A program made the position numbers and the translations under genes. Positions 33,448 through 46,302 of a stretch of 64,000 nucleotides of DNA are shown here, piece by piece. Origin of the DNA: Morinoia aosen (Eukaryota; Arthropoda; Malacostraca; Amphipoda; Talitridae); assembly GCA_030386875.1 (NCBI GenBank), contig CM059573.1, positions 34,451,891 to 34,515,890 of the forward strand, in the 5' to 3' direction. Position 1 is the stretch's first letter; the number at the start of each line of letters is the position of its first letter. A model generated the notes under the pieces. The model had not been told where the DNA came from and made no database searches. It saw only the letters and a list, made by a program, of their open reading frames with translations.

Positions 33448-33683
33448 TATGCCGCCCTCAGGTGTGTTTGGCAGCTGAAGGGTAGAACAAAGAGACGAGT
33501 AGACTTTTAGCGTGTACTTGGCGTAGCGAGACAGGAGAACCAAATGCGCCCCTAGGGGCTCCGCACTACCTTTATATACTCAATATTTGCTGACACAGCA
33601 CACGCACTGCGGTACCCGCACAGGGCGTCGTCTGAACACGTACGGACAGATGCACAGAGAGAGTACGCACTTGTGACGGCATA
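33448..33683 (-). repeat. 5' LTR of the Gypsy element
   Basis: This 236-base LTR has TATGCCG/CGGCATA termini, and TATATAAAG at 33,578-33,570 on the minus strand marks the promoter of the genomic RNA. It shares all but two bases with the 3' LTR. Confidence 0.95.
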
Positions 33684-35631
33684 ACTCTAAACACGAGAAT
33701 AATTCGAGGATAATTTATGTGAAAACCCAAAGAGCAAATTTCAATATTAACAATGAAAATTACTGCGCCCCACCTGGACAACAACTTCAATTGCAATAAA
33801 ATTGTCAACCATTTCTACCTGAATCACTCCACTATTTTTATGAACACAAATTTAATAAGCTGCATGAGATTAGGATTCCCTTCACTTTTATTACAAAGAA
33901 CAAACTCTCACCTCCCCATTGAAGAACTCGTATTCCTACATCTTGTCTCGCACCAGGCCACAGCAAAATAGACCGGTTACCCTACTCCTTCCTTAATATA
34001 TACCTTCCCTCGAACAAAGAATGCGCTCCTTGGGCTTTGCTATACCCGCGAAAACTGAAAGTGACGTAGCGTTTCGCGATTGGCTAACCCTCAAGCGTCA
34101 CCTTCCTATACTGACGTGTCCCTTACCTCACAATATTGCTACGCATATATCTCTAAAATAAACCCAGAAACCCCTGATTTCTTACTCATATGAAATTAAA
34201 TTTTTAGCCCACTGTTTTCTGTGCTATGTATTCAAGTTGCCCTCGTCTTATTCTGTTTGCAATTTAGCGCACTAGCTTTTCAATCCAGCCTCTATCCCCT
34301 ATACGTACTCCTCCTTGCTCCTGATGTACGTATGTACGCCACACCTTCATATGCCTCTCGGTATGTTGCGCTGCGTCGACTCTGGAGCCGGTTGCCTGCC
34401 TATCCTCTCCACGTATCTATGTCGTAACACATCCCCTCGCCCTTCGGAAAATTTGAGCCAATGAAGTTGGTTCAAATTTTTAAATTGTTTTTCAGTTCCA
34501 AGATATAAATTCATTACATTAAGCGCAGGTCTTGACATCGCATATCACACAAGCCGTAAAATTTCATCCGTACATTGGACACATACATGGACACACAAAA
34601 GGAATGAAAAGGCACACAACATCATATTATTAAGGCACCCTAATAAAGAACACAATGCTCTTGAGAACCGCATCTCTTTCATATACTCTTACATACTCAA
34701 AACGAAGAAAACTCGCATCCGCTATGTATAATATTCCATATGCAAAACGAAAGAGACTCTCATCTGTTACAAATAATAGACGCATAACGACATCGATAAA
34801 AAAACGAACATGATCCGCTCGATTGGTCTTCATAAATTCAGTCACATAGGCAGAGAAAAGAAAACACAACGCCATCAATTAATACAGCGAACTTTGCACA
34901 AGGACATAGACATGGTAAATCATCCTTTCACTTGGCATTCACGTAAAAAGATCTCAAAGTGAATTAAAGTTTACTCCTGAAACATTTCATTCTCGATGAA
35001 TCTCAATTGATAACTTCCAAGTTATTCCTGCACAAGTCTTTCGGGGGGTACCCCTGGGTCAGGTATTAATCAAAACATAGCAATGCTCCAAAAATTTTCA
35101 TCCTTCGTGTAGTCCATCACTCCTGTGTAGTCGATCACTCCGTCAGCCTGTCTCCTCGATGAAAGTTGATCATTTATAATTATCTACAAAGCCATCAGGT
35201 TAGGACAACTCATTTCCCGCCGGCTGGAAGTGCAGTTTAAACCCCTGAGGTTTGCATATATGACATCTCTATTGACGGTACAAGTCTACTCTATTGGAGC
35301 AGAAGTTACCCATGAGATTTCCTAAGTGTAGCAATAACTTGGTATCAATCAGCGACAAGTTTAAAAATAATAATTTTCAATAGTGTCGCCTGACAAGTTG
35401 CTATTTCACCTAAAATATATTTCGTAATACAAGTAAATACTTTAAGTTTTCCTGCAACATTGCGAATGGCCCGTTTTTATCTGATGCCTTTCGATCACAG
35501 GACCACTAAAAATGAAAAACAAAACACATATTTAATTTCACATACATAGGTGCTTGTGGATTACCAAGAGATCTACCCACTGGGCCGAAATCTTTTACCT
35601 GAGAACAAGCACACAAATACATGTAATATTG

Positions 35632-35723
35632 TGACGTTGATCAGACGTGTGTCATACTCTGCTGCATACAGCCTTTCAGACTTTGACGTTGATCAGACGT
35701 GCGTCATACTCTGCTGTACACAT
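35632..35723. repeat. Two-unit tandem duplication
   Basis: TGACGTTGATCAGACGTGTG followed by TCATACTCTGCTG at 35,632 recurs 53 bases later as TGACGTTGATCAGACGTGCG with TCATACTCTGCTG. The units differ at few positions. It creates two copies of a TGACG(T) motif, which could be regulatory. Confidence 0.7.
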
Positions 35724-35990
35724 CATTTCCGACAATCCGACCAACACACACACAAAAATTTATGAAGTGTTAAGTATATGCATTGTAAACATCAACCCGA
35801 TCCCAGCCCCTAGACTGTACTTTTACTTTCATTCATCTCTCTAGATGAGAGGTACTCCGTATTCAATTGATTGACAATTTTTTTGTATATTCAACGTTCG
35901 GGTTAGCAGAATTATATGGAATCCGTTGATTTAACGGCAATGTTTGTGTCTTAGAAGCTACGTGTGATTTGCATATCCTTCAGTTCGGAG

Positions 35991-36283
35991 TATATAAACA
36001 TTCAGTTTCCTCAATCGCGACCGGTGCGGAGAGTCAGCGAATTTTAAGTTCACACCAGATCGTATTAAGTACTAAAGTCAAAGCTCCAATTATGAAACCC
36101 GGGCATAGTATCAACTGCCTATTGTTTCCTTTTAAAGATGGAAGTTGTGATGCACTTGTAAAAAAAACACAGCCATTGATACACGTTCCCTTTGCCAGTG
36201 GACAATCCATGAAGACGCAATCGATAAGTTTACCACCCACAACCACTCGCTTGGATATGCACAAGTATGTTAGTTGTGAGTAA
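35991..36283 (+). promoter_or_regulatory. TATA-type promoter with a possible first exon
   Basis: TATATAAA at 35,991-35,998 sits about 30 bases ahead of a pyrimidine-CA context (TCCTCAATC, 36,008-36,016). A 63-codon ORF starts at ATG 36,092 and ends at TAA 36,281, but the stop overlaps GTGAGTAAG (36,276-36,284), an excellent splice donor, so the frame could be spliced onward. The product is not recognised. This could be a host 5' exon, or the leader of the putative long-LTR element if that is transcribed on the plus strand. Chance occurrence is quite possible. Confidence 0.25.
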
Positions 36284-39254
36284 GCAAAAACAAAAGTCAC
36301 ATTCGGTAATTAAATAACAGTTCCTATATTAAACCCCACAGTTAATGCTCAACAGGCGGAAGTAAGCAAGTTCCTGATGACACATATGATAGGTTAGGGA
36401 ATTAGGAACCATTCTTATACTATAACACTTAGAATAAATGAAAACATCCTAGCACAGTCAAATCACGGGATCAGCTCAGCCAGAACATGAAGCAAAAGAC
36501 ACCGAGCGAACCCCCCTGAATTTCAGCGACCAGGAAACAATTTTCATTTTCAAACTTAAATCACTACTCAATATGTTTTTGAATTATTTACAAATATTCA
36601 TGCGTTCACACGAGAATTTATATTTTCTATATGCTGCCTAGTTGTACCACTCGACGTCTGATCTATCAACTAGCCCAATCTAAGCAACACAACTTTAATA
36701 TTTAATCTTTCTCCTTTTTCAATAATAAAACTGATACACAGGGTATGGCACGCGGAATACTTTTCTAATTTTATAACTCGCCAAGGACAAAGCAAGAAAA
36801 AACGAGTTACAATCATTTTGAGTAAATCCCGGCCATTTTAATTTACACACATATTTTCAAATTTTACTGATAATCAATGTTACTTATTCCAACCTATTGC
36901 TCCGCCACATTCACTACAGCTCGGACGCTACCTCACTCTTGGCCTACTGACACAGACAACGAGTACCCTAGTGGCCGAGATCACTTTTATGGCCCTTGCG
37001 TAGAACAAGTCGTAAAATTCGAACACACCCTCAGCTTCACTCGCGGTTACACACAGTTACATTCTACTATCAGCCCCACAGAAACAAATATATCGCTGTA
37101 AAATATTTTTGCCTGCTCAAGCTGATATGACACACTACATGGACACATATCACTACATGTATAGGTATGGTCACTTCAAGACAGTATAACACAAATACAG
37201 GTCATAAATTCATCTTCCCAATAGCATTCCCGTCAATTTTAGATTCCCCTAAATTTTCAATGTAGATAAAAATTGCAACACACCTCACTCGTGTTCTTCT
37301 GTAAAATAAGCACTAAATGCAATTAAGACTCCTTCCTCGTCTCGAAGTAAATCAATGAGACAAGAAAAATCCTACATTTACTCGCCAATGCACGGTAGAC
37401 ATTCTTGTTAAAGTTTTTTTTTACCTAATTTTTATTTGTAATTTTTTGTGCAGGAGCATTACTTTTACTGCAATTCACTTTGTTAATTCATCATTAGCAA
37501 GAAGTATCTAGTTTCTCCATCCACCATACCAGATAGATTTAATTTCAATCTCAACAAAATTGAATTAGTTCATCAATCAAGTTGTGCAACAAAATATTTG
37601 ATGACTTTTAATTTCTTGAGAAATTCTGTTGACTTTGCCAGATGAATAATTAGAATCTCGTTTTCTATACTAATGCTTTGGAATAATGACGTAAAAAGGA
37701 AAATTTTGTATGTTTCATGTATCCAAATGACACTCTCACAAGTTGTCAACCGTGCAATAGACGTTAACCTATACGAAGGCTTTAAAATTAAGCTTTGAGC
37801 GGCACGAGCAGCATTCTAAAATGCTGTCACATGACTTGTGAAAATTTACATTCCCATGTCACTGATTCGAGCGCTCCTACTTAGGTCTATTTGCCGTGTC
37901 TATTTCAATACTTCTGCAGCCAAATGCCGCCTACCCCTAATAGTAGATCATGAAATATTACTGTCTAAGATATAATTGAAATGGTGCAAGCAGCTCATAA
38001 TTACGGATTGTCAATAGACGATCTCTTTCCATTTCAGCGCCCAAGCGCTGAGCAATCCCATCCTTTTAGTCATAAGACACTCATTTCATCGAGCACATAA
38101 AAAAAATCTTCAAATATCACTGGACAAAGCAGAGAAGGATGTTCACTTTAGACATGATGTGCAATACGATTTTAGCAGCTATTAATGTTCAACATAATTT
38201 ATCTACTTGTTCAAGGCTTCCACTGGCTATGACTGCTCGACCCACTCTCCTACTCCTACGAGACATGCCGCTTGCGGTTGCTTTATGGCTCAGGAATTTT
38301 TCCGATGAACCTCCATGTTCGCAAAGCTCGACCATGGATAGCACAGAGCATCTTACAACAGAATATTTTAAAACAAATGCTTGCGTAAATTTAGGAAAGT
38401 TATGTTAACACACAAATTAATGCGATATACTGAAATGAAATCATCTTTACTGTAATTTATCTGACATCCACGGCAATTAATTACTCAGTTATCTCAGCAT
38501 TCAGATAAAGCACCTACAGCTCATATCCTGAGAACTTTAAACAAGAATTGAAATACAAAAACCATAAAATGATTGACTTCACCAGGATGAGATTTCATAA
38601 TCAAGCCCTATTCAGAATGCACATTCAAGAAAAATTTACACTTTGTAATGCAACAACTGAGACTCGGCACCATGCTCAAAATATGGTATTATTTCCTATA
38701 AAATAGAGTAACGTACACATGTTATTCGCCACTCGCCAGACTCATGATATCACTTGAGCAAAGTTCAATTTCTGTTTTTCAACATTTAGAAGATAAAAAA
38801 AACACTGAAATTGCAAAGCACGAATCACACTGAAACACGCTACTCTACACATGCTCTCACTTAGCATTATTCACTGAGCCATTGCAAACTTATGCCACTT
38901 CAAACCCATGTTATGTGCGCGCTGTAGATGCCTCTACACTTCAAACTTGAATTTTATGGAGCCAGCTATGGAATGCGCTCAGATCCGAACAGCTCATTCG
39001 AACGGGAAGCCAGAAACCGCTGGCTTTAGCCGCTGCTTTACTGTACTCTAATCTCAGCATTCACAACAGTTTTAGACTGCTCGACTGGCTTTGAAGAATC
39101 ACTTTGAATTAGAATCACTTTCTTTGAAGAATCACTTTGAATTATTATTAAATTTTTATCAAACAGAAAGAATTACGACACAAAAAAAATTCCCATGTAA
39201 ACCGAAGTACCGGGTGGTAAGCAGAACAGTGAAATAATTTAATTCAGTTTGTGG

Positions 39255-40898
39255 TGTCACGAAATGAGGACGTGGCTGGTGCCTCATCCACATTCGTAGT
39301 AAGGAATTGAAACCTCACAGTGAAAGAGGAAAATGGAAACACAGAGCGGAAAAACACAGAAGGAGGAAATACAGAGCAGGTGGAAAATACAGACAAATAA
39401 CTACTGACCTGCTCACCCACACCAATACCTCAGTTCAACATGGGAAATGAAACACTCGGTTAATGGTACATTGTTGATTGCTTTATTTCAAGTTAACTAA
39501 TGTACACGTGATTAGCATGAGGCATTCTCGGCAAGCAAAGAAATTTGCGACACACAATATTAGCGAAGGTTACTGGCGCGCGCACCTTGTAACGCCAACA
39601 CAACACCCTAGCAAGAAACATATCCTACACAATCCTGGGCGATCGCAACGCGCGCGAAAAAAAATAGTCACCTATGGCTTATTTTCCCATGGTTCCTCTT
39701 AACCATGCAGTTCCAAGCATGACGATGGAATAACCCCGAGTTCTTCCTAAACTTCTTGTGGCCTGCCAACTTCCCTTACAGTGTGAAGAGTTGGCGGTTG
39801 GCCATGACCCCTCAGCTGGGTGACCGCCATTTTTGTAAGGCTGCTCTGCAGCCCGGAGATGCCTAGCCCACATCGTTGAGAATTCCAAGCCGCTCCACAC
39901 TCAAATACCCGACCCCTCCTGGGAACAAGGAGAACATTGAGTAACTAGTTTAATTTAAATCTTTATTCCCTGTGATGCACCTACTTCAAAATATACTTGA
40001 TCTAGTTTTACTCCCCTTTAATCCCCAAAACCATTTCAAATCATACTAAAACAAATATTCATTTTCCCTCTGAATGTATATCGAAGACGAAGTACATTAA
40101 TTCCAAAACTTTTTACTTGCCACACTCTAGTCTTTCCCCACATTAAAGTGAAACTCTAAACACGAGAACAATTCGAGGATAATTTATGTGAAAACCCAAA
40201 GAGCAAATTTCAATAGTAACAATGAAAATTACTGCGCCCCACCTAGACAACAACTTCAATTGCAATAAAATTGTCAACCATTTCTACTTGAATCACTCCA
40301 CTATTTTTATGAACACAAATTTAATAAGCTGCATGAGATTAGGATTCCCTTCACTTTTCTTACAAAGAACAAACTCTCACCTCCCCATTGAAGAACTCGT
40401 ATTCCTACATCTTGTCTCGCACCAGGCCACAGCAAAATAGACCGGTTACCCTACTCCTTCCTCAATATATACCTTCCCTCGAACAAAGAATGCGCTCCTT
40501 GGGCTTTGCTATACCCGCGAAAACTGAAAGTGACGTAGCGTTTCGCGATTGGCTAACCCTCAAGCGTCACCTTCCTATACTGACATGTCCCTTACCTCAC
40601 AATATTGCTACGCATATATCTCTAAAATAAACCCAGAAACCCCTGATTTCTTACTCATATGAAATTAAATTTTTAGCCCACTGTTTTCTGTGCTATGTAT
40701 TCAAGTTGCCCTCGTCTTATTCTGTTTGCAATTTAGCGCACTAGCTTTTCAATCCAGCCTCTATCCCCTATACGTACTCCTCCTTGCTCCTGATGTACGT
40801 ATGTACGTCACACCTTCATATGCCTCTCGGTATGTTGCGCTGCGTCGACTCTGAAGCCGGTTGCCTGCCTATCCTCTCCACGTATCTATGTCGTAACA
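39255..40898 (-). repeat. 1.64-kb LTR-like repeat, copy 2 (intact, holds the empty Gypsy site)
   Basis: This is the uninterrupted partner of copy 1, with the same TGTTACG..CGTGACA ends, TATA (near 40,462-40,472) and AATAAA signals on the minus strand, and about 98% identity by eye. At 40,147-40,160 it reads AGTGAAACTCTAAA, the sequence that in copy 1 is split by the Gypsy element. Outer flanks are GTTTGTGG before it and TTATTGG after it; no target duplication is visible. Confidence 0.8.
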
Positions 40899-43800
40899 TT
40901 ATTGGATATTGAGGTATTTCCCCTCTTCAAAAATTAGGTGGTTGTTTTTTGCAAACTGTAACAGACGAACGAATACATTTACAAGGCAATAAAAAATATC
41001 GTTGAATTCGTAAGAAAATTCTATATATCGTGTGTAAAGCATATAAAAATTAATATTTCTAGATTTTTAGGGTAGGAAGTCCTCTATAAAAGTATCAGTG
41101 AAAATTAAATGTAAAAATCACTGTATATTGGAATATGAAAATGTGGAAATGATGAAATCATGTCTTAATAGTTATAACACACAGTAGTTAGCTTCATCCA
41201 AAATGTTGCATTAAATATAGATGCCAAAATAACCCTGAATCGTAAATGAATGATATTGAATTATTTCAAGCATGAATATGGACAAATATTCTATACATAA
41301 CATTCAAATTCCAATTTAAAATTTTAACACGAACAATAGAAATTTATAGGTTATTCCCGAGTAATATTTACCAAAATTCACACCTTGGCTAACCAACACG
41401 TTCCACAACACATGAAATATTCAGTAACAGAATTGTAGCATACAAGTTGAAATCACGTTGGCTGCTCTAGCTTTTTAAAAATATTTCAACTGAACATTGT
41501 TCTTCACTTCAACCTTTCATGTTAGCTTTAGTTACGGCTTTGAGCCCTATTTTGTAATCCATCCTCAACGTCAAGCTTGAATCAACGGTTTTTCAGTTCT
41601 AGACACTATTGTGGCTCTAGCTCTCCTGAAAATGTTTTCCTGTAAGTTTAGATTAAATAGCCTGTACACAACAGGCACAACTTGCTTAGGTATAAAACAA
41701 ATTTTTAAAGACATCTGGGGCCACACGATTCGCAATTTTTCGCCACAGTCTCTGATGGGCGGAACATTCTACAACAGCATAATAAAAGAAAGCAAAAGAA
41801 AACGAGTTACCTATGGAACAAAATATTTCGAAGTTCTCGTACGCTTCCACCAACCTGGGAACAATGTTTTTTATATGATAAAATGTCGACTTGAATATTA
41901 TCAATCAACAGCAGGGCAAATAACAGACATGTGGAGAAACTGCATTTTTATGATTACAAACAAAACATAGGAAGATGAATGTATTTTTACTGGTAAATTC
42001 AATTGAAAAAAGAACATCAGTAAAGGCCGTTTTTATGTTTCGCAAGGTATTCGAGAAGTCCAACATGCACCCTACTTAAATACTTTCTCAATAGTGCTGA
42101 AATATCTTTTACTCATGGACCTGCTAACATACTTAGAGCATATTCTTCTGCACCTAAGGAAAGGTTTGATGATCAATCAAGCGAATATATTGGTACGCAT
42201 TCTGCGTTAATTTTCGAGAAGTCGAGAAGCTAATTGTATTTGCAAGAGGGTTATATTTTCAAAACACATTTGTTCATAAGTGTTAGATATTTTTCACTCG
42301 TCCTTATTTAAGGCAAAATAACTGTCTCTAATGCTGTGTTTTACAAACGGTGTTCATTTATTTGTGATACATTCTACTGAAATCAATATTTCAAAATGTT
42401 TGATGACCGTAATTTAACGTAAATAAATCGAGAGATTCAGGATGGTCCAACATTCTTACTTTTTCAGAATCCTTACTTGGAAGATCTGAAGCTGTTGTAA
42501 AAAAATAGCTCAAGGTTAATGATTACTACACTTGAACTCAATATTAACATGAAAACAAAGCAAAGATAGGGGAACAAACACTCAGCAACGGTAAACCTGG
42601 CCACGTTTCATCAATGGATGTAGTTTTACGTTTTCGGTCGACCTGTTAGTGAGCTATGGCGACATACCGCGGTGAGTCCTGGTGAGACATAGTGGTGTGT
42701 CAAGATTTCTCTGGTGCAGAGGACTTTACCAAAACAATTCAGTGCGGAAGTTTATTTCGAAATATCATAAACCCACGATACATTTAACAAAAGATTTTCA
42801 ATACAGCGTGTGATGCGGTTTACTGTAATAAGAAAGCAAAGAATAATAAATTCATATTCGTCGCTTTCGGTAGTAACGTTAGGTTTCGTCTTGAAAAATC
42901 ATGCCCGTTTGGATATTATGTCTTCCATATTGTGAAGTCAATGATAACTCTTTGTTGATAGTAGCCATGAAAAACACGTAAATCATATGAACAGATGAAT
43001 TTCTTGCTAACAGTCAGCGTTTTTCCATTGAAACGAGACTGATATTTGAATCTCTAAATAGTAACAAATTAAAATAAATTAAACTGTTAATGACGTTCAC
43101 TTCAATACTGGGAGATTCATGAAATTGCTTAAAATAATTACGACAATTGATCGAATTATTAGAACAGGAATAATAAATGTTACGATCTGGCCTACTATCG
43201 TAAATAGCAAGCATTTCTTGCAATTTATAAAATGCACGATAAAACTACCGAACCTCGCAACAATTTGTAATCTTCCTCTTCATGTGCATGGCCGACAAGC
43301 TCTGAAGTTTATATTGCTAAAGTTTGAACATTACATTGACTGGTAGGCCAAGTTCTGTTTCAATAGCTCTGGCATCCTGTAATGAATCACCTGTATGCTC
43401 GAAAATTAGTCATCAATTTTTAGTTTTAGACCTTCAATATTTGTATTGAATTGCAAAACCTGTTGTCCATTGGGTCGGTGAAGGAAGTCATGTGACTTGA
43501 ATTGCAACAGTGCAGCGAATTTTTTTTTTTTGAACGAGACAATTATTCATACGTCAAAATGAAGAAACACTCCTTTTTTTACGACGCATCATGGGAAATT
43601 GAATGTATATGAAAGCATTAATACATAAGATCACGAGTAAATTTTTGTTGAGTGTTTTCATTCCTAAATTAAAATAATTGTCGTCTCCTCTAGGGCACTT
43701 GAGTTATCAATCTAGATTGATTTAACTGGAACATTCAGGAAGAGAAAACCCTAGCTGTTTTTATTTGTACATGGATTCGAATCGCATTTGATTGTTATCA

Positions 43801-44313
43801 GGATTGCATTGTTATAACGTAATTTGAAGGAAACCATGGAGACTGATCTAACGATGTACTAAACAGTCAAGTTCTGTATTACGATAAAAAGACCGTATAA
43901 CAAAGAAGATTAGCAAGACATGGAAAAATTCCGGGCGAGGGGCGCGCTGACGTAAAATTTTCAGTAGAGAAATCGTTTACAGGACACTGTGTTTCGCTTC
44001 AGAAGATATCAACGACAGACATGTTAACGCTACTTCGAACATTCCTGAAAAAATGAGTAGAATATTGCAACCTGAATTATTAATTGGACATTAACCTGAA
44101 TCCGTAATTAAAAGCTTGAGAACCAAAATTCTACTACAAAAAGTACTGAAGTAAACAAAAATTATAAATTGCAAGTGTGTGCGTTTAGATAGATTAAAAT
44201 ACTTCAGCGTGTTTTTGAAATACAAAAGATTGTCTCAGCAAAAAGAGGCCGTTATTTCATAGGTATTTGTACAAATAAGAAACTTTATGGCAAAGATAAA
44301 CATACCTAATGGC
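40899..44313. other. Unannotated interval between the LTR-like repeat and copy B
   Basis: AT-rich, with no recognised gene. Bases 40,957-41,041 are the relatives of 23,131-23,225. An open frame at 41,611-41,970 (plus, GTG start) has no domain, and a GC-richer patch lies near 42,600-42,730 without further structure. Confidence 0.4.
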
Positions 44314-44652
44314 GCCCCAATCTGAAATGTCTTCACCAATCGAAGAAGATTATTGCAGTTTATGGCAGACATTATTAGCAGATCATTGAAGATCGTCGCC
44401 GAAGTATTTGCGTTCAGTGCGGATTTAGTGCGGAATTAGTGCAATCTATGTCCGCTTTTGAAGTGCAGATCGGCATCGAATTTCTGCAAAGATCTTCATC
44501 GACCAGGAGCGAAAAATTTCTTTTTTCTGCGTTGAATTGCACTAACCATTGAAGATCTTTTAAAAATGAATCTCTACCGATCTTTACCAAATAGGAGAAA
44601 AAAACGCATCGATGAAATACGGCACATTATACTCAACAACAAAACAGTTTAT

Positions 44653-45213
44653 TCTTCCGAAAATCGTACGTTAGCGTAGGGAGTCCCGCCCCTTTGTCAT
44701 TGAGCCGAACGTCCGTGTAGATCGGTACAAACTCTTCTCTCACACACGCTTTATTGAACAAAATGGCTGGCACGCAGTTAGATAATTTTTTTCTGACTTT
44801 TAAGCCTTACAAAATAGTCCAATGTCCTCACGTGCACGTTGATTCAGGAATGCTCCCATCATTTTTGTACAAATACACAGCAATTATTTAAAATCAATAC
44901 ATATGTCTAATTATAAAATGCAACGCAATTAAACAGAAATGTAGATTTTAATGAATTGCTGTGTTTCAGTACAAAAATGCTAGGAGCATTCCTGAATCAA
45001 CTTACACGCGAAGAAATTAGACTATGTCGTATGGCTGAAAAGATAGAAAAGAAATTATGTAAGTGCGTGCCAGCCATTTTGTTCAATGAAGTGTGTGTGA
45101 GAGAAGAGTTTTTCCCTACCTACACGGACGTTCGGCTCTATGACAGAGGGGCGAGACTCTCTACACTGACCAAAGATTTTTGAAAGAAATTATTACAGCG
45201 CGAGTTGGATCAG
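44653..45213. mobile_element. Inverted-dimer insertion in copy B with 12-bp target duplication
   Basis: AAAACAGTTTAT occurs at 44,641-44,652 and again at 45,214-45,225, while copy A has it once (reverse complement at 22,100-22,111), so the 561 bases between are an insertion. The insert is a head-to-head pair: 44,672-44,873 is the inverted partner of about 44,968-45,168, sharing GCCAGCCATTTTGTTCAAT, ACGGACGTTCGGCTC and GGAGCATTCCTGAATCAAC. The arms differ at a modest number of sites and the extreme ends are not complementary. A long target duplication points to target-primed retrotransposition rather than a cut-and-paste transposase. Confidence 0.7.
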
Positions 45214-45639
45214 AAAACAGTTTATCCATTAAAACCAACGCTGAGCTCTTCGGTAAGAAAAGCTAAAACATTAGCATCCATGATTAAAAACAAAACTAAA
45301 CTATCAATATAATCATTCGGTACGGCAACAACGATTTGTTTCAGCAATCTTTAACAAATAAAAAATATAGGAATATAACACTTGTTATTTCTGACAAAGA
45401 CCCTGTGTCAAGAGAGCAGCATGTCGCACAAACCCCTCCCTCTCATAGTTTTTTATGCTCATGGATAATTTTTTTGTGGGACACTATGCTGAGATTAGCA
45501 ATGCCATAAGTAGACCATCTTTATACTTTCTTGCCGTGAGACTGACTGGACTACTGCAGAGTCAAACCTGGCGACTTTAGAGCCGCAGCAATGTTTATAA
45601 ATAAAATGATGTAAAAATTGATTAGCCTTCCAGTCCCAC

Positions 45640-45970
45640 GACAAAGATGGGCAGAGAGAGGAAGGATGAAGACATCATTTACTACGGAGTTAAGGGAACG
45701 CGGAATCAGTGCACAAGGAGCATAGAAACAGTAAGCTAAGAAAGAAGTTGATGAAACAAGAAAAATGTTGAAGAAGAAAGTTAAAAATTGGACAGCAGTG
45801 AACCAAAAAAAGATGGTTCGTAACAAAACAAAATAGCTATGCTATTTCAACAAAAAGAAAGCCGACCAAACATTTAGCTCCACACCTCACATAATCCCCC
45901 TTGTAGCGCTAATTCCCTTAGATACAATAGTTGTATCCCCCTGAGGGTAATGATGTAAAAAGTTGAGTAA
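45640..45970 (+). pseudogene. Lysine-rich coding remnant on the opposite strand, copy B
   Basis: This is the counterpart of 21,355-21,670 in copy A (minus strand). Shared peptide pieces include RKDE, KGTRNQCTR, SEPKK and NKK. Stops interrupt both copies (copy A retains a 60-codon frame at 21,358-21,540). It may be a 3' exon of the same opposite-strand gene as the coiled-coil stretch. Confidence 0.35.
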
Positions 45971-46302
45971 TTTATAAGTCATCATTTTTTTACAGTGGCT
46001 CAGGAGCTGCCAGTTGTGCACATCTGCTCTAAATATATTCAAATAAATATCAATCATATAATTTTATAACACATATCGTCACGTGTATATTCGTTTGATA
46101 AAAACGAGTATTGTGAAGATTATAAGAAGACGCCTGTGAGAAATTTTGTTATCTACTTCATTTACGTGGGACACAACCATTGTTAGTAACAATTTATATC
46201 GACTATTATCCACTCGTTCCTCAATAATTTCACGAGATTTGTGAATTAGAATCAGTGTATGTTAACTTCAATAGGAATGGCTTGCCTCCATTGCGAAACC
46301 TA

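Larger units (their letters stand above)
24151..33683 (-). mobile_element. Complete Ty3/Gypsy-type LTR retrotransposon (9,533 bp)
   Basis: The element lies on the minus strand: 5' LTR 33,448-33,683, leader, gag, protease, pol, a short 3' ORF, polypurine tract, 3' LTR 24,151-24,386. The LTRs are both 236 bases with two mismatches, so the insertion is young. It interrupts the LTR-like repeat, and the sister repeat keeps the unoccupied site at about 40,150-40,160. The termini form TATGCCG..CGGCATA. Target duplication length is ambiguous because bases are shared between target and element: ACTC if the ends are TATGCCG/CGGCATA, AACTCT if ATGCCG/CGGCAT. Order PR-RT-RNase H-integrase and the YxDD variant FLDD place it in Ty3/Gypsy. 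Confidence 0.97.
23246..34429 (-). repeat. 1.64-kb LTR-like repeat, copy 1, split by the Gypsy element
   Basis: The two halves (23,246-24,150 and 33,684-34,429) join into a 1,647-base unit nearly identical to 39,255-40,898. On the minus strand it starts TGTTACGACATAG and ends TTTCGTGACA, so it has TG..CA ends with short inverted repeats. A TATATATT box lies at about 33,993-34,004, followed downstream by AATAAA at 23,957-23,952 and 23,478-23,473. Just upstream of its minus-strand start the sequence AAGGGCGAGGGGATG (34,430-34,444) resembles a polypurine tract. These are LTR features. There is no target duplication around either copy and no clear primer site, so solo LTRs or a LARD-like pair remain possible. 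Confidence 0.6.
34430..39254. other. 4.8-kb non-coding interval between the two LTR-like repeats
   Basis: Neither strand carries a recognisable reverse transcriptase, gag or integrase, and the longest open frames are about 100 codons. If the two 1.64-kb repeats are the LTRs of one element, this is its interior and the element is a large non-autonomous derivative (LARD-like): a purine-rich tract sits at 34,430-34,444 next to the downstream LTR, but no TGG-type primer site follows the other LTR (minus strand from 39,254 begins CCACAAACTG). A short tandem duplication (35,632-35,723) and a promoter-like patch (35,991) lie inside. Confidence 0.45.

Noticed and set aside
23246..34429. Treating the 1.64-kb repeats as a TIR DNA transposon
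   Set aside because: Inverted ends are only about seven bases, while TATA, AATAAA order and TG..CA ends fit LTRs better.
38139..38408. Coding region on either strand, or a tRNA-like sequence on the minus strand
   Set aside because: No start or splice context, no family resemblance, and the A-box-like stretch has no proper B box.
41611..41970. 119-codon plus-strand ORF as a gene
   Set aside because: It starts at GTG, has AT-driven composition, no domain and no splice context.
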